Source: Sinorhizobium shofinae (GTDB taxonomy: Bacteria > Pseudomonadota > Alphaproteobacteria > Rhizobiales > Rhizobiaceae). From it: 64,000 bases of DNA. Both the position numbers and the translations under genes were made by a program. The notes below the pieces were generated by a model. That model had not been told where the DNA came from and searched no databases. It was given only the letters and a program-made list of their open reading frames with translations. The number at the start of each line of letters is the position of its first letter. Position 1 is the stretch's first letter. The stretch is from the NCBI GenBank assembly GCA_001704765.1, contig MBFK01000126.1, forward strand, positions 186,001 through 250,000, in the 5' to 3' direction. This document shows, in pieces, positions 42,782 through 50,501 of the stretch.

Positions 42782-43575
42782 TCGGCGGCCCTCGCCTTGC
42801 GCTTCTTCGCCCGGTAAGGATCGGCAGTTGTGCCGAGCGTCAGGCCGCCTTTGAGGCTTGCCGTTTCGCCCACGCGATGCTCGCCGCGCATCAAATCCTG
42901 CCCGAAGGTCCGGGCGGCGCCCTTGCCGTTCGCCTTGCGCTTGGCGGCCCGCTTGGCCGGATCGGGCTCGTTGATGGTGTCGGAAAATTGCAAGAGGTTT
43001 TCGCCTCGGCCAAGCTCGGATTTGATCCCGAGCGCCAGCCACGCCGCCTTGCGATCCTGCCACCAGCCCTCGCGGGCATTCAGCACCGTGAATGGCGGCA
43101 AGCCGAAGCGGTCCGCAAGTGATGCCTTCGGCGGTTCGGGCTCGGCCGGCTCGGCGAATAGATCGGCGAGATAATCGTCGTCGAACCCGAGGAGCGACCT
43201 GTCGAACCCAAGCTCGTCAAGCGCGCCGATTTCGACGCGGAGCAATTCCGGGTCCCATCCGGCATTTAGCGCAAGCTGATTGTCGGCGATCACATAGGCC
43301 CGCTTTTGCGCCTCGGTCCAGCCGGCCGCGACAATCACCGGGACATCGATCACGCCCAGGCGATTGGCCGCCATCAGCCGCCCGTGCCCGGCGATCACGC
43401 CGCCCTCCTCGTCAATCAGGATCGGCTGAGTCCAGCCGAATTCCTCGATGCTGGCGACGATCTGCGCAATCTGGTCGTCGGAATGCGTGCGCGGATTGTT
43501 GGCATAGGGATTGAGGCCCGATATCACCCGCCGCTCGACATTGAATGCCGGCCATTTTTCGGTTTTTCCATCCAC
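42778..43575 (-). CDS. ParB-like nuclease-domain protein
   Basis: About 265 residues from a GTG at 43575 (an upstream extension to 43770 is open but poor). A ParB/Srx-fold domain spans about residues 15-100: GLNPYANNPRTHSDDQIAQI, WTQPILIDEEGGVIAGHGRL and MAANRLGVIDVPVIVAAGWT, with the GHGRL ATP/nuclease motif. The C-terminal part (TVLNAREGWWQDRKAAWLAL, GIKSELGRGENLL) is a linker normally found in ParB-methylase fusions. First gene of the ParB-methyltransferase-PLP operon. It may direct modification to certain sites. Confidence 0.85.
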   Translation of the reverse strand: MDGKTEKWPAFNVERRVISGLNPYANNPRTHSDDQIAQIVASIEEFGWTQPILIDEEGGVIAGHGRLMAANRLGVIDVPVIVAAGWTEAQKRAYVIADNQLALNAGWDPELLRVEIGALDELGFDRSLLGFDDDYLADLFAEPAEPEPPKASLADRFGLPPFTVLNAREGWWQDRKAAWLALGIKSELGRGENLLQFSDTINEPDPAKRAAKRKANGKGAARTFGQDLMRGEHRVGETASLKGGLTLGTTADPYRAKKRKARAAE

Positions 43576-43610
43576 GGACTTCAAAAAACCTCTCTCGCCG
43601 TTTTTTCGGG

Positions 43611-43626
43611 GGAGAAAAAATTCTCC
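43611..43626. promoter_or_regulatory. Perfect inverted repeat upstream of the ParB-like gene
   Basis: GGAGAA-AAAA-TTCTCC is a perfect 6-bp palindrome with a 4-base A spacer, 36 bases upstream of the likely ParB start. It could be an operator. The 43576-43788 stretch otherwise shows no gene; it contains CCC-rich tracts. Confidence 0.35.
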
Positions 43627-43788
43627 GCATGGCACCCGCGCGGGCCCCGCTGGCCAAGGGCCTTTGAAGTTTTGCCCACCCCCCCTTCGCATCGCAGCGA
43701 TGTTGTGGCGCAAGCAGCTTTCGGCATTTCCTTTGCAGGACAAAAGCTGACGTCGCCGGGCCGGCCGCATGTGCCGCCTTAGGAGAAG

Positions 43789-44826
43789 TTAAATCCCGCG
43801 CATGATAGGCTTCCAATAGGCCCTTAGGAAATCCGCGCACGTCATATCGGCAAGCTCGACGGACTTCACGACATCTTCTTCAGGACCCATGGAATTAATG
43901 ATATCCCGCTCAATCACCTTCTTGTTAGGCGCTGAAATTCCTAAGCTCGTTCCGAAAATGGCCCGCTCTTCTGCTTGGTCGACAGAGAGCAGTTCCATGT
44001 TCATATCGCCATAGGAGAATCCTAGGTAAACAACAACATCAGCCTCGCTAATTAGCCTCCTGGTTCGCTCAAGCATGTCGCCATCTTCGATCCGTTCGGT
44101 GAACGTCCTGATCTGTCCGGCGACCTCTGGAAGGTCCTGGCCATGGAAATCCTTGCCGAAGGAGGTTGATCCTCTGGGGTTCTGCCAAGGCAATCGGCCT
44201 ACTTGGCCGTAAGGGTGCTCGACCCTCAATTGATGCACTAGGGCCTGCGCTTCTTTCTGGTCAATCCGGAAGTAGTTGGCCAAGGCGTGCATCAGATAAT
44301 GCTCGATGCATCGGTCGTAGTTGAATGTGATGAAAGCCACGTTGTCGAAGATGCCATCTAGAGCAGTTCGCTGGACGCCCTCCGTCAGCATTTGGAAGAA
44401 TGGTGTATACCAACTGTTCGATACGGCGCTCAGATCGACGGTCTCGCGCTCGCGATTCACCGCTAGCTTACTTCGATTTTCAGCTTCTAAGATGCTGGCA
44501 GCGATGCCAAGCTTACCCACCCATGTGATCAGCTGCTCATCCGCGTGGGCGTGGAGATAATTGTCGATTGAAATTGCTTGAGCCATGCCAGCCGCAATGG
44601 ATCTTCCGGCTTGGTAGTACGGGTTCCCGTCGCGCTCACCCTTTTGATTCAGGTGGTGCTTGATGGCTGCGATCACCTTGTTGTCGCCGGACGAAGGTTC
44701 CCATCCGTTGCTGAAAGCTATGTGAACTTTCTTGGCTATTATGCCGGTGAGTTCAGCGCCCATCGGGAAGTTAATTTCGCGACTCGCACCAGCACCAACG
44801 ATGAAAACAGTGCGTCGTTCAAACAT
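43789..44826 (-). CDS. SIR2-family NADase-like protein, putative defence effector
   Basis: A 345-residue protein of the SIR2_2-like group. TVFIVGAGASREINFPMG (N-terminal Rossmann GAGAS loop), NVAFITFNYDRCIEHYLMHA (the NYD motif, about 160-180), LRVEHPYGQVGRLPW (a His-containing motif) and ADVVVYLGFSYGDMNMELLS (late Rossmann motif) are all present. Such proteins are NAD-depleting effectors in several defence systems. The ATG at 44826 has GGGGGA upstream. Its lower GC content and location between an HNH gene and the ParB operon mark it as cargo. No partner gene is obvious. Confidence 0.87.
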   Translation of the reverse strand: MFERRTVFIVGAGASREINFPMGAELTGIIAKKVHIAFSNGWEPSSGDNKVIAAIKHHLNQKGERDGNPYYQAGRSIAAGMAQAISIDNYLHAHADEQLITWVGKLGIAASILEAENRSKLAVNRERETVDLSAVSNSWYTPFFQMLTEGVQRTALDGIFDNVAFITFNYDRCIEHYLMHALANYFRIDQKEAQALVHQLRVEHPYGQVGRLPWQNPRGSTSFGKDFHGQDLPEVAGQIRTFTERIEDGDMLERTRRLISEADVVVYLGFSYGDMNMELLSVDQAEERAIFGTSLGISAPNKKVIERDIINSMGPEEDVVKSVELADMTCADFLRAYWKPIMRGI

Positions 44827-44970
44827 CCATTTTCCCCCGGCCAAAAACTGCGATTCGCGAGCGCCAGTAAATCACTGTGGTCGAAGTTAAGCGCAACCTC
44901 CACCTTAGATTTCGGACGAAGAAATCGGCGTGCGCGGTGCTGACCTCGACGCGCGCCGCCCAATCCTCGG

Positions 44971-45054
44971 TCACGGAATGAACCCGGCACACAAAGCGAA
45001 GATGACGAGGAACCCGACCACGACGAGGACCGAAAAGGCGATATTCGAAGGCAT
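44971..45054 (-). CDS. Tiny membrane peptide (27 aa)
   Basis: A 27-residue frame, MPSNIAFSVLVVVGFLVIFA then LCAGFIP, is almost entirely one transmembrane helix. The ATG lies 4 bases after the HNH stop codon, consistent with coupling. No clear Shine-Dalgarno site of its own. Real expression is uncertain. Confidence 0.4.
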   Translation of the reverse strand: MPSNIAFSVLVVVGFLVIFALCAGFIP

Positions 45055-45058
45055 GGCG

Positions 45059-45436
45059 CTAATCCCAGTGGCCGCGCGGGATCGATTGTTCTTCCCGCTG
45101 GATTTCGGAGTCGTGCACCCGCTTGGAAACCGTTTCGAGATTGTTGATGTCCCAAAAGAGGGCGGGGTTTCCTCGGTGCGGTGTCTTGTGGTTGGCCACC
45201 GGACTATTCGGCGCCGGGGCCTTGCCTGTGCATAGTTCCCCGGACCGCTGGCACACGTAGTTGTCCCGGAGGAACATCGCTTGCCGCAGCTTTTCCCATC
45301 GGGGCGTCTTGTACCAAGCCCGCCATGGTTGGGTGGCCCGGCGCTGGCGATCCCTTGCCTTATCGTCGCCCGGCAAGTAGCTGATGCGCGGTGCCAGCTT
45401 TGCCAAGTTTGGTTGCAATGCGCGCAGTTTGCCCAT
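45059..45436 (-). CDS. HNH endonuclease
   Basis: A 125-residue phage HNH nuclease. MFLRDNYVCQRSGELCTGKA gives the C-x-x-x-x-x-C region, and SPVANHKTPHRGNPALFWDI with NNLETVSKRVHDSE gives the His-Asn-His metal site. In HK97-type phages an HNH protein near the terminase genes is required for genome packaging cleavage. It is the first gene after a strong leftward promoter at 45501-45530. Confidence 0.88.
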   Translation of the reverse strand: MGKLRALQPNLAKLAPRISYLPGDDKARDRQRRATQPWRAWYKTPRWEKLRQAMFLRDNYVCQRSGELCTGKAPAPNSPVANHKTPHRGNPALFWDINNLETVSKRVHDSEIQREEQSIPRGHWD

Positions 45437-45500
45437 GGGATCAAGGCCCACCGAGGGGGCCGGCTTCCCTCATCTAGTGACAATGCAGGGATATAATCGC

Positions 45501-45530
45501 TTTATATGGTTTTCGGTCACGCTCTGTCAA
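45501..45530 (-). promoter_or_regulatory. Sigma70-type promoter for the late leftward operon
   Basis: On the minus strand TTGACA (45525-45530) is followed after 18 bases by TATAAA (45501-45506), both near consensus. The predicted start is about 60 bases upstream of the HNH gene ATG. An inverted repeat TGTCA-N8-TGACA (45555-45572) immediately upstream could bind an activator or repressor. Confidence 0.7.
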
Positions 45531-45642
45531 TTCGGCAACGAAACTTTGCGCTATTGTCAAGGGTAAATGACAGATGTTTACCGGCGCATTTGCTGCGTGT
45601 ATACGACAAGGCTGGTTCAATCATCGAGAGCGCAAAACCTCA

Positions 45643-45936
45643 ATGCTGAAGGTGTTGATAGCGGCAGCATGCGTGGCGGCGATCGGATTCGTGGGCTATT
45701 TCTTCCACGGGGAATTCCAAAAGAGCCGGCAAGAGAGCGCCGAAGTGGCGCAAGCGAAATTGGAGGAATGCAAGCAGATGCTTTTCGCCTATCAGGCGTT
45801 CCGGCATGGCAAGGGCGGTCTTCCCAAAATGACCGGGCCAGAAACATTCCAACACAAGACCGCGCGCTGCGCAGATACGGTCAATCAGCACTTTGGCACC
45901 GCTTATGTAGTGACCGACAGCGGCGTACAGTTTTAA
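45643..45936 (+). CDS. Small secreted or membrane-anchored protein (97 aa)
   Basis: A 97-residue plus-strand protein starting MLKVLIAAACVAAIGFVGYF, a signal-anchor helix, followed by a charged region with two cysteines and FQHKTARCADTVNQHFGTAY. It is divergent from the late promoter. I exclude 23 upstream codons of the frame because they lack a start context. Function unknown. Confidence 0.5.
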   Translation: MLKVLIAAACVAAIGFVGYFFHGEFQKSRQESAEVAQAKLEECKQMLFAYQAFRHGKGGLPKMTGPETFQHKTARCADTVNQHFGTAYVVTDSGVQF

Positions 45937-45946
45937 TCCCGCGCCA

Positions 45947-46393
45947 TCATCTAGCATTAGGACCGAGCGGGCCGGTGCCCGAGCGCCCGTGATAGAATGC
46001 CGGTTCAGCCACGATCTCGAATGCGGCCGCGAGCTTTTCGGCGAGGGCTTTCGACACTTCCCGCTTCGCTTTGTCCCGTGGTCCGGCGTCGATGCCGACC
46101 AAATCGACGAAAGCCTCGATCGGAGTTTGCCAAATCGCCTCCCGAAGAAACTCCTCCACCGTCTCTTCGCCAACGGGTTCGCCTTGCCGCCGAAAGCTGA
46201 TGTTCCGCTGTAGTGCGGCCACGATGTCGCGGGCAAACAGTGTCGCCGAGTGCGGATCGCGGCGTCGGCGTTGGCCCTTGCCGGCAAGGCCGTTCAAGAC
46301 GGGCCTTCCCACCAATGCGAAGCGGATAAAGACGATACCTTCGATGTCGTATTCGCTGCCGGCCATTTCCTCGCCCCTCTGTCGCTTGCCCAT
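45947..46393 (-). CDS. Phage hypothetical protein (148 aa)
   Basis: A 148-residue protein reading MGKRQRGEEMAGSEYDIEGI, with a helical C-terminal half (RDKAKREVSKALAEKLAAAF). The ATG shares one base with the upstream stop (TAATG), so it is coupled to it. No domain recognised. Confidence 0.65.
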   Translation of the reverse strand: MGKRQRGEEMAGSEYDIEGIVFIRFALVGRPVLNGLAGKGQRRRRDPHSATLFARDIVAALQRNISFRRQGEPVGEETVEEFLREAIWQTPIEAFVDLVGIDAGPRDKAKREVSKALAEKLAAAFEIVAEPAFYHGRSGTGPLGPNAR

Positions 46394-46908
46394 TATAGCC
46401 GCCGGGTGGCAAAGCCCCACATATCAGCCAGCTTATCCAAGCATTCGCGGAGTTCGTTGGCGGCGGCCAGCTTGCCGCGCCTCGACCGGCCGAGTTCATG
46501 CAAAGCATATCCCTCGCCGCATATCCGGCAGACCAGTTGATAGCGATCGGCATCGTCCAGGCGGCGCCGGGCGCGGCGCAATTCATCGGCGGCGATCATT
46601 TGCCTTTCCTTAATCGGATCGGTGCGCCGGCCGCCGTCCACGGGCTCCCGGCCGTAATCGATCGCCGGGGCGCCCTTGCCGCCCATGGTTTCCCATAGGG
46701 CGCCGAATTTGTTGGCGGCGGCCAGTTGGGCGGGGTCAAGGCGGCCACGGGAGGCAAGCATGATCACGGCGCTTTGGCGGATGTTGATAACCGCATCGAT
46801 CTTTTTCGGATTGCCAGCGGTGCCAGCATGGGCGCGGCTGTAGAACGGATTATCGACGGTAACGGCGCGCAACGATCGGTGCTTATTGCGCGGTTTCCTC
46901 TTTGCCAT
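46393..46908 (-). CDS. Phage protein resembling DUF6456-type regulators
   Basis: A 171-residue protein. VDNPFYSRAHAGTAGNPKKI and VMLASRGRLDPAQLAAANKF (as VIMLASRGRLDPAQLAAANK) are followed by RRLDDADRYQLVCRICGEGY and RGKLAAANELRECLDKLADM with a terminal WGF. The order of these elements resembles DUF6456, an alphaproteobacterial family sometimes placed near late-gene control. I am not certain. Located at the head of a leftward pair; it could be a late activator. Confidence 0.6.
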   Translation of the reverse strand: MAKRKPRNKHRSLRAVTVDNPFYSRAHAGTAGNPKKIDAVINIRQSAVIMLASRGRLDPAQLAAANKFGALWETMGGKGAPAIDYGREPVDGGRRTDPIKERQMIAADELRRARRRLDDADRYQLVCRICGEGYALHELGRSRRGKLAAANELRECLDKLADMWGFATRRL

Positions 46909-47123
46909 CGGGGTGTTTTCCTCGGGGCGATTCAACGGATCACCCCGATTATACCAAAATGTGAAATTCGCCCGATTTTGCACTTTGAGATGGTGGCGCC
47001 AGCGCTACTTGCGGCTTGCTCAGGGAGGGGCGTCCTCCGCTTGCCATACCCCTTTTGGATACATTCGCAATTCGAGCAACTGATTATAACATACTGCTGG
47101 GGCGTGTATCTCGGGAGGACGGA

Positions 47124-47477
47124 ATGCGCAGGATCGTCATTGCTTTAGCATTGCTGGGAATAAGCGTCTCTAACAGCGCTGCCCAAAGCGCGGGCGATCC
47201 TTCCGATATAGACGCGGCCTTGGTCAAAAAGACCGTAAATGTTTGTTGGGGGGAGGACGGCGGGGAGTGCGCAACAGACCGAGCTGGTTGGCCGGGCACA
47301 ACCCATCAGCACGCCTGCAATGAAAATAACAAGGGCGGCTGGAGCACCAGCATCATTTGTCCAGAAGTCTGCGGCGTCAAATACGGCCCGAAGTGCCTCG
47401 CCTACACCAAACCTGAATGGGGTTGGAAGGGCGGCAACTGCGGCTATCGGCTTTCGGTAGTCGCCTGCTACAAATAA
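47124..47477 (+). CDS. Secreted cysteine-rich protein (117 aa)
   Basis: A 117-residue protein with a signal peptide (MRRIVIALALLGISVSNSAA) and about eight cysteines in the mature part: CWGEDGGECATD, HQHACNENN, IICPEVCGVKYGPKCLAY, GGNCGYRLSVVACYK. GGGAGGA precedes the ATG. It lies on the opposite strand to surrounding phage genes, like a lysogenic conversion (moron) gene. No family recognised. Confidence 0.7.
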   Translation: MRRIVIALALLGISVSNSAAQSAGDPSDIDAALVKKTVNVCWGEDGGECATDRAGWPGTTHQHACNENNKGGWSTSIICPEVCGVKYGPKCLAYTKPEWGWKGGNCGYRLSVVACYK

Positions 47478-47673
47478 TAGAGTCGGGGCTCAATATTTCA
47501 CCTCTGGGAGGCAATGTCTCACCACGCACTACTAGTGTAACCCTCTCAGCCAGAAGGTTGTCGTTAGTCTCGTTCTGATGTTTGTCGAGTCTAATCGTTG
47601 GATTCACCCGAACAGCGTAAGATGTCTTGGTTAGCAGAGCAAAAAGCATGTAGTTGAGCAAAGGAGGGGCGCC

Positions 47674-48717
47674 ATGCCGAGATGTTCGCAGATACTACAC
47701 GCCATTCTGTTTGGAACAGCTGCATTCGGAAGTGGTGCGCTTGTGGCGGTCGGATCTGCGGCTGCTCAGCAGTGCAATCCCCGTGATTTCACAATTCAAG
47801 ACATAGAGCGGACTGACATCTCGGACATGGTGAGGATTGCATCGCGCACTCTAGTAGTCGAAGACTCATCGGAGAGTTCGAATACCAGCTTCGGAGCCAG
47901 TCTCCCTGTCGAGGGGGTGCCAGTCTCGATTTCTGCTAGCGACGCAACGGCCTTCTCCAAGCATCTGTTGAAGGAGAGTGAATACAATTTCTCTCGAGAT
48001 CTTACTGCTTCCTTCTTGCGTACCCAGCTCTCGGGCGTGGGTGCGACAATGTACAGGGACTGCCTTGCAGCAAGGAACATTTCAATTTCATTCCCGGCTA
48101 CCGCGTTTTCTGAGAAGGACTTCTTCCTTACAATCAGGTGGACGCCGCAGTCCGACCGCGCGCCTGAAAAGGGACACTACGTAGTGAAAGCGATCGGTGG
48201 CATGGTCGACGGAAAAAACATCGCAGAAGGCGACGTCCGTAAGTTCACGGACGTTCCTTTAGCCATTTCCAAGAGTGGTAGCCAGGTCACTCAAGTGATC
48301 GTGTCCATCGATGACCAGGCTCATCCAGCTCTGCTATTCCCACCGCCGGCTGTCCTTAAGAAGTTCACTTTAGTACAACGGCGTGGGCGTTCCCAGGTAC
48401 CACACGACTCTGCTGGGTTTCAGTGCAATGAAACCGCCTATCTCGTGAGTGAGGTGGGTTCGGTCGCTGGCAATTCAGCTAAGAGTTGCACGTTATGCGC
48501 GTCCGCCTCTCCCGGGGGGGTCCTCCTCAAGGACACCGCGAAGGTGAATGCTGCGTTGAGCTCCCGAGGAGCCGGCGCTGAGGTTCAGCAAACCAGCACC
48601 TCGCTTGAGGCCTGCGGCTATTTTTATACGCATGGAGCTGGTCAAGGAAGCGGCCGCTTTGAAGTGTATCAGGGCGCATACTTCACGGTGTGGGAGGCAG
48701 TTCCGGTAGCTGATTAG
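47674..48717 (+). CDS. Large secreted protein of unknown function (347 aa)
   Basis: A 347-residue protein with a signal peptide ending at about residue 32 (GALVAVGSAAAQQCNPRDF). The mature part is beta-rich, with VGATMYRDCLAARNISISF and six or so Cys residues, two in a CTLCAS pair. GGAGGGG lies upstream of the ATG. It follows another secreted-protein gene on the same strand, 197 bases away. No recognised domain. Codon use is more AT-rich than late phage genes. Confidence 0.7.
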   Translation: MPRCSQILHAILFGTAAFGSGALVAVGSAAAQQCNPRDFTIQDIERTDISDMVRIASRTLVVEDSSESSNTSFGASLPVEGVPVSISASDATAFSKHLLKESEYNFSRDLTASFLRTQLSGVGATMYRDCLAARNISISFPATAFSEKDFFLTIRWTPQSDRAPEKGHYVVKAIGGMVDGKNIAEGDVRKFTDVPLAISKSGSQVTQVIVSIDDQAHPALLFPPPAVLKKFTLVQRRGRSQVPHDSAGFQCNETAYLVSEVGSVAGNSAKSCTLCASASPGGVLLKDTAKVNAALSSRGAGAEVQQTSTSLEACGYFYTHGAGQGSGRFEVYQGAYFTVWEAVPVAD

Positions 48718-48731
48718 GCCGCGACGGCACG

Positions 48732-48923
48732 TCATTGACACGACTCGCGCCGCGTTTCCCAGCCACACGCACGCCCAAATCTTGCAACTGAGCGGGCGCC
48801 GGCATAGATCGCGCACCCCTTATAGCTTCGCTAATGGGCGCACCGGGCGCCCGCCAGCTTTTCGAGTTCTGGAACGGGCAGCAATTTGCAACAGAGGGTG
48901 CATTCGCCGCATTGCCGTTGCAT
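48732..48923 (-). pseudogene. Amber-interrupted YkgJ-like cysteine-cluster protein
   Basis: From ATG 48923 the frame reads MQRQCGECTLCCKLLPVPEL and EKLAGARCAH, then TAG (48831-48833), then continues in frame RSYKGCAIYAGARSVARF to a TGA at 48732. CGECTLCC...C..H is the hallmark of small YkgJ/UPF0153 metal-binding proteins, where the next residues are normally Q-R-x-x-x-G-C-x-I-Y. So TAG has probably replaced CAG. AAAGG lies 8 bases upstream. A 30-residue product is still possible. Confidence 0.55.
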
Positions 48924-48934
48924 GACGGAGCCTT

Positions 48935-49282
48935 TCAAGCCGCCTGTTCCACGTCAGCACCGGAATCGGCGCTGCCCTCTTGCACCAGATGATAAACACC
49001 GCTTTCGTCCCGGCTTATGGCTCGGCTCTTGTTCATGAACCAAAGCCGCGACCAAAGCCGCTTCGAGTCGATGCCAATCGCTTGGCCGATATCAATCGAG
49101 CGGCTTGGTCCGTTGGCTTTCAGATGAGCGACAACCCGCGCATCGATCGCGGCCGGGCCCACCTTGTGCTTTTTGCGGCGTGGCGCAGGTTTCTTGGCCG
49201 GCGCAGCCTCCTGATGATCGATGGTTTTCCGAATGGTGATCATCGGCTTTTCTGCCGCCCTGGCGGCCGATTTGTCGCCCAT
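48935..49282 (-). CDS. Putative winged-helix phage regulator (115 aa)
   Basis: A 115-residue protein with a basic linker (AKKPAPRRKKHKVGPAAIDA) followed by a winged-helix-like segment ARVVAHLKANGPSRSIDIGQ and IGIDSKRLWSRLWFMNKSRA. It lies leftward of an HTH gene. The frame is open further upstream but lacks start codons. Confidence 0.6.
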   Translation of the reverse strand: MGDKSAARAAEKPMITIRKTIDHQEAAPAKKPAPRRKKHKVGPAAIDARVVAHLKANGPSRSIDIGQAIGIDSKRLWSRLWFMNKSRAISRDESGVYHLVQEGSADSGADVEQAA

Positions 49283-49375
49283 CTCGGCGATAACTTGGAG
49301 GGCGGATTCGAGCCGTAGGATTTCGGCGCGGTGATGGGCGATCTGATCGGCGATCTTCTGAACGATGTCGGCATG

Positions 49376-49654
49376 TCAGCCCCTCACGAAGATTTCGTAG
49401 CCGAGGGCCTTAAGGATGTTCAGCACCGTCGAGACGCGGGGCACCATGGTTTCCCGATGGGCGATCTTCGAAACGGTGTGGGGGTGACAATCAGCCCTCT
49501 TTGCGAGCTTGGTATATTTGATTTTCGAGGCCCGGATTTCGGACGCCACGAATTCCACCAGTTCGTAGGTATTGCGGAAGTTGTACTCACTGATGCCGGC
49601 CTTTTCCCGCGCCAGCTTGAAGCGCCGCGCCTGATCGAATTCGACAACTTGCAT
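49376..49654 (-). CDS. HTH-type phage regulator (92 aa)
   Basis: A 92-residue protein with an XRE-like HTH in KLAKRADCHPHTVSKIAHRE and a helical C-terminus (RVSTVLNILKALGYEIFVRG). GGAGGAAGG lies directly upstream of the ATG. It is divergent from another small HTH gene at 49808; the gap between them contains GCCAAATTGGC, a near-perfect palindrome that could be its operator. Confidence 0.75.
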   Translation of the reverse strand: MQVVEFDQARRFKLAREKAGISEYNFRNTYELVEFVASEIRASKIKYTKLAKRADCHPHTVSKIAHRETMVPRVSTVLNILKALGYEIFVRG

Positions 49655-49807
49655 GCGTTCCTTCCTCCGGTTCGATGTCGGCCAGCCCCTTGACCCTGAG
49701 CGTGGTTTCTTTGCATATTCGCCAAATTGGCGCGTTCCATGGTTGAGATTGTGGTGCCGTCTGTCAATATTGAATTGCGCCAGTTTGGCAGAAATCGGCA
49801 AGGAAAC

Positions 49808-49990
49808 GTGACAGCAGCCGAATACAAAACGGCCCTTGCGGCCCTCGAAATGAACCATCACAAGGCCTCCAAAGCCTTGGGAATCGGGCTTCGCACCTCG
49901 CAGCGCTATGCGTTGGAGGGAGCGCCGAGGATCATCGCGCTGGCGCTAGAAGCGCTGGCCCTAAAATTTAGGGGGAATGAAGCGGCATGA
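49808..49990 (+). CDS. Small HTH protein (60 aa)
   Basis: A 60-residue protein from a GTG with AGGAA upstream (an ATG at 49727 would add 27 poor-looking residues). The core YKTALAALEMNHHKASKALG, IGLRTSQRYALEGAPR is a Cro-like HTH seen in rhizobial phages. Overlaps the next gene by 4 nt. Confidence 0.7.
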   Translation: MTAAEYKTALAALEMNHHKASKALGIGLRTSQRYALEGAPRIIALALEALALKFRGNEAA

Positions 49991-50340
49991 GTGCAAATAA
50001 TCTTTACCTAATATGGTCGAATCAGCATCGGAAGTGGTGGGGGCCGGGCCGGTTCGGCTATGTGAACCGGGTCGCGCAAGCCGGCCGCTATAGCGAGGCG
50101 GAAGCGCTGGATATTTGTTCCGATGCGATGCCCGACCGCCGGGACGGCGAACCCTTGCCGGAAATCCCGGTTCCACTAGAACTGGTAACGTTCATGGTGC
50201 AGCGGTTCGCCGGCACCTATCCCCACGCCGACCCGGAACCCCCAGAATCGACGGATGTTGAGGCCGCCAAGGCGCTAAAGGGCGGTTACATCCCGATGAT
50301 AGATGTGGGGGACCATGAGGCGGGGAACGAACCCCAGTGA
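49987..50340 (+). CDS. Phage hypothetical protein (117 aa)
   Basis: A 117-residue protein beginning MSANNLYLIWSNQHRKWWGP, with GRFGYVNRVAQAGRYSEAEA. The first half is a compact W-rich module found in small phage proteins; the C-terminus is acidic and probably disordered. ATG overlaps the preceding stop. Function unknown. Confidence 0.7.
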   Translation: MSANNLYLIWSNQHRKWWGPGRFGYVNRVAQAGRYSEAEALDICSDAMPDRRDGEPLPEIPVPLELVTFMVQRFAGTYPHADPEPPESTDVEAAKALKGGYIPMIDVGDHEAGNEPQ

Positions 50341-50414
50341 CGAGACCATGGCCGTTCACCTCGGCTGCGCGTCGTGTTTATCCTCGATCGCTTGCGAATT
50401 CAGGGAGCAAACCC

Positions 50415-50501
50415 ATGCTGTACGCTGATGCAATCAATGCAATCGTACTCGGAGCGCTTCTCCTGTGCGCTGTTGGTTGGATTTGGGTGAGGGCCGGCTG
50501 A
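50415..50501 (+). CDS. Tiny membrane protein (28 aa)
   Basis: A 28-residue frame, MLYADAINAIVLGALLLCAV then GWIWVRAG, with one transmembrane helix and GGGAG nine bases before the ATG. It lies between the HTH pair and the RM cassette. Plausible but unproven. Confidence 0.45.
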   Translation: MLYADAINAIVLGALLLCAVGWIWVRAG

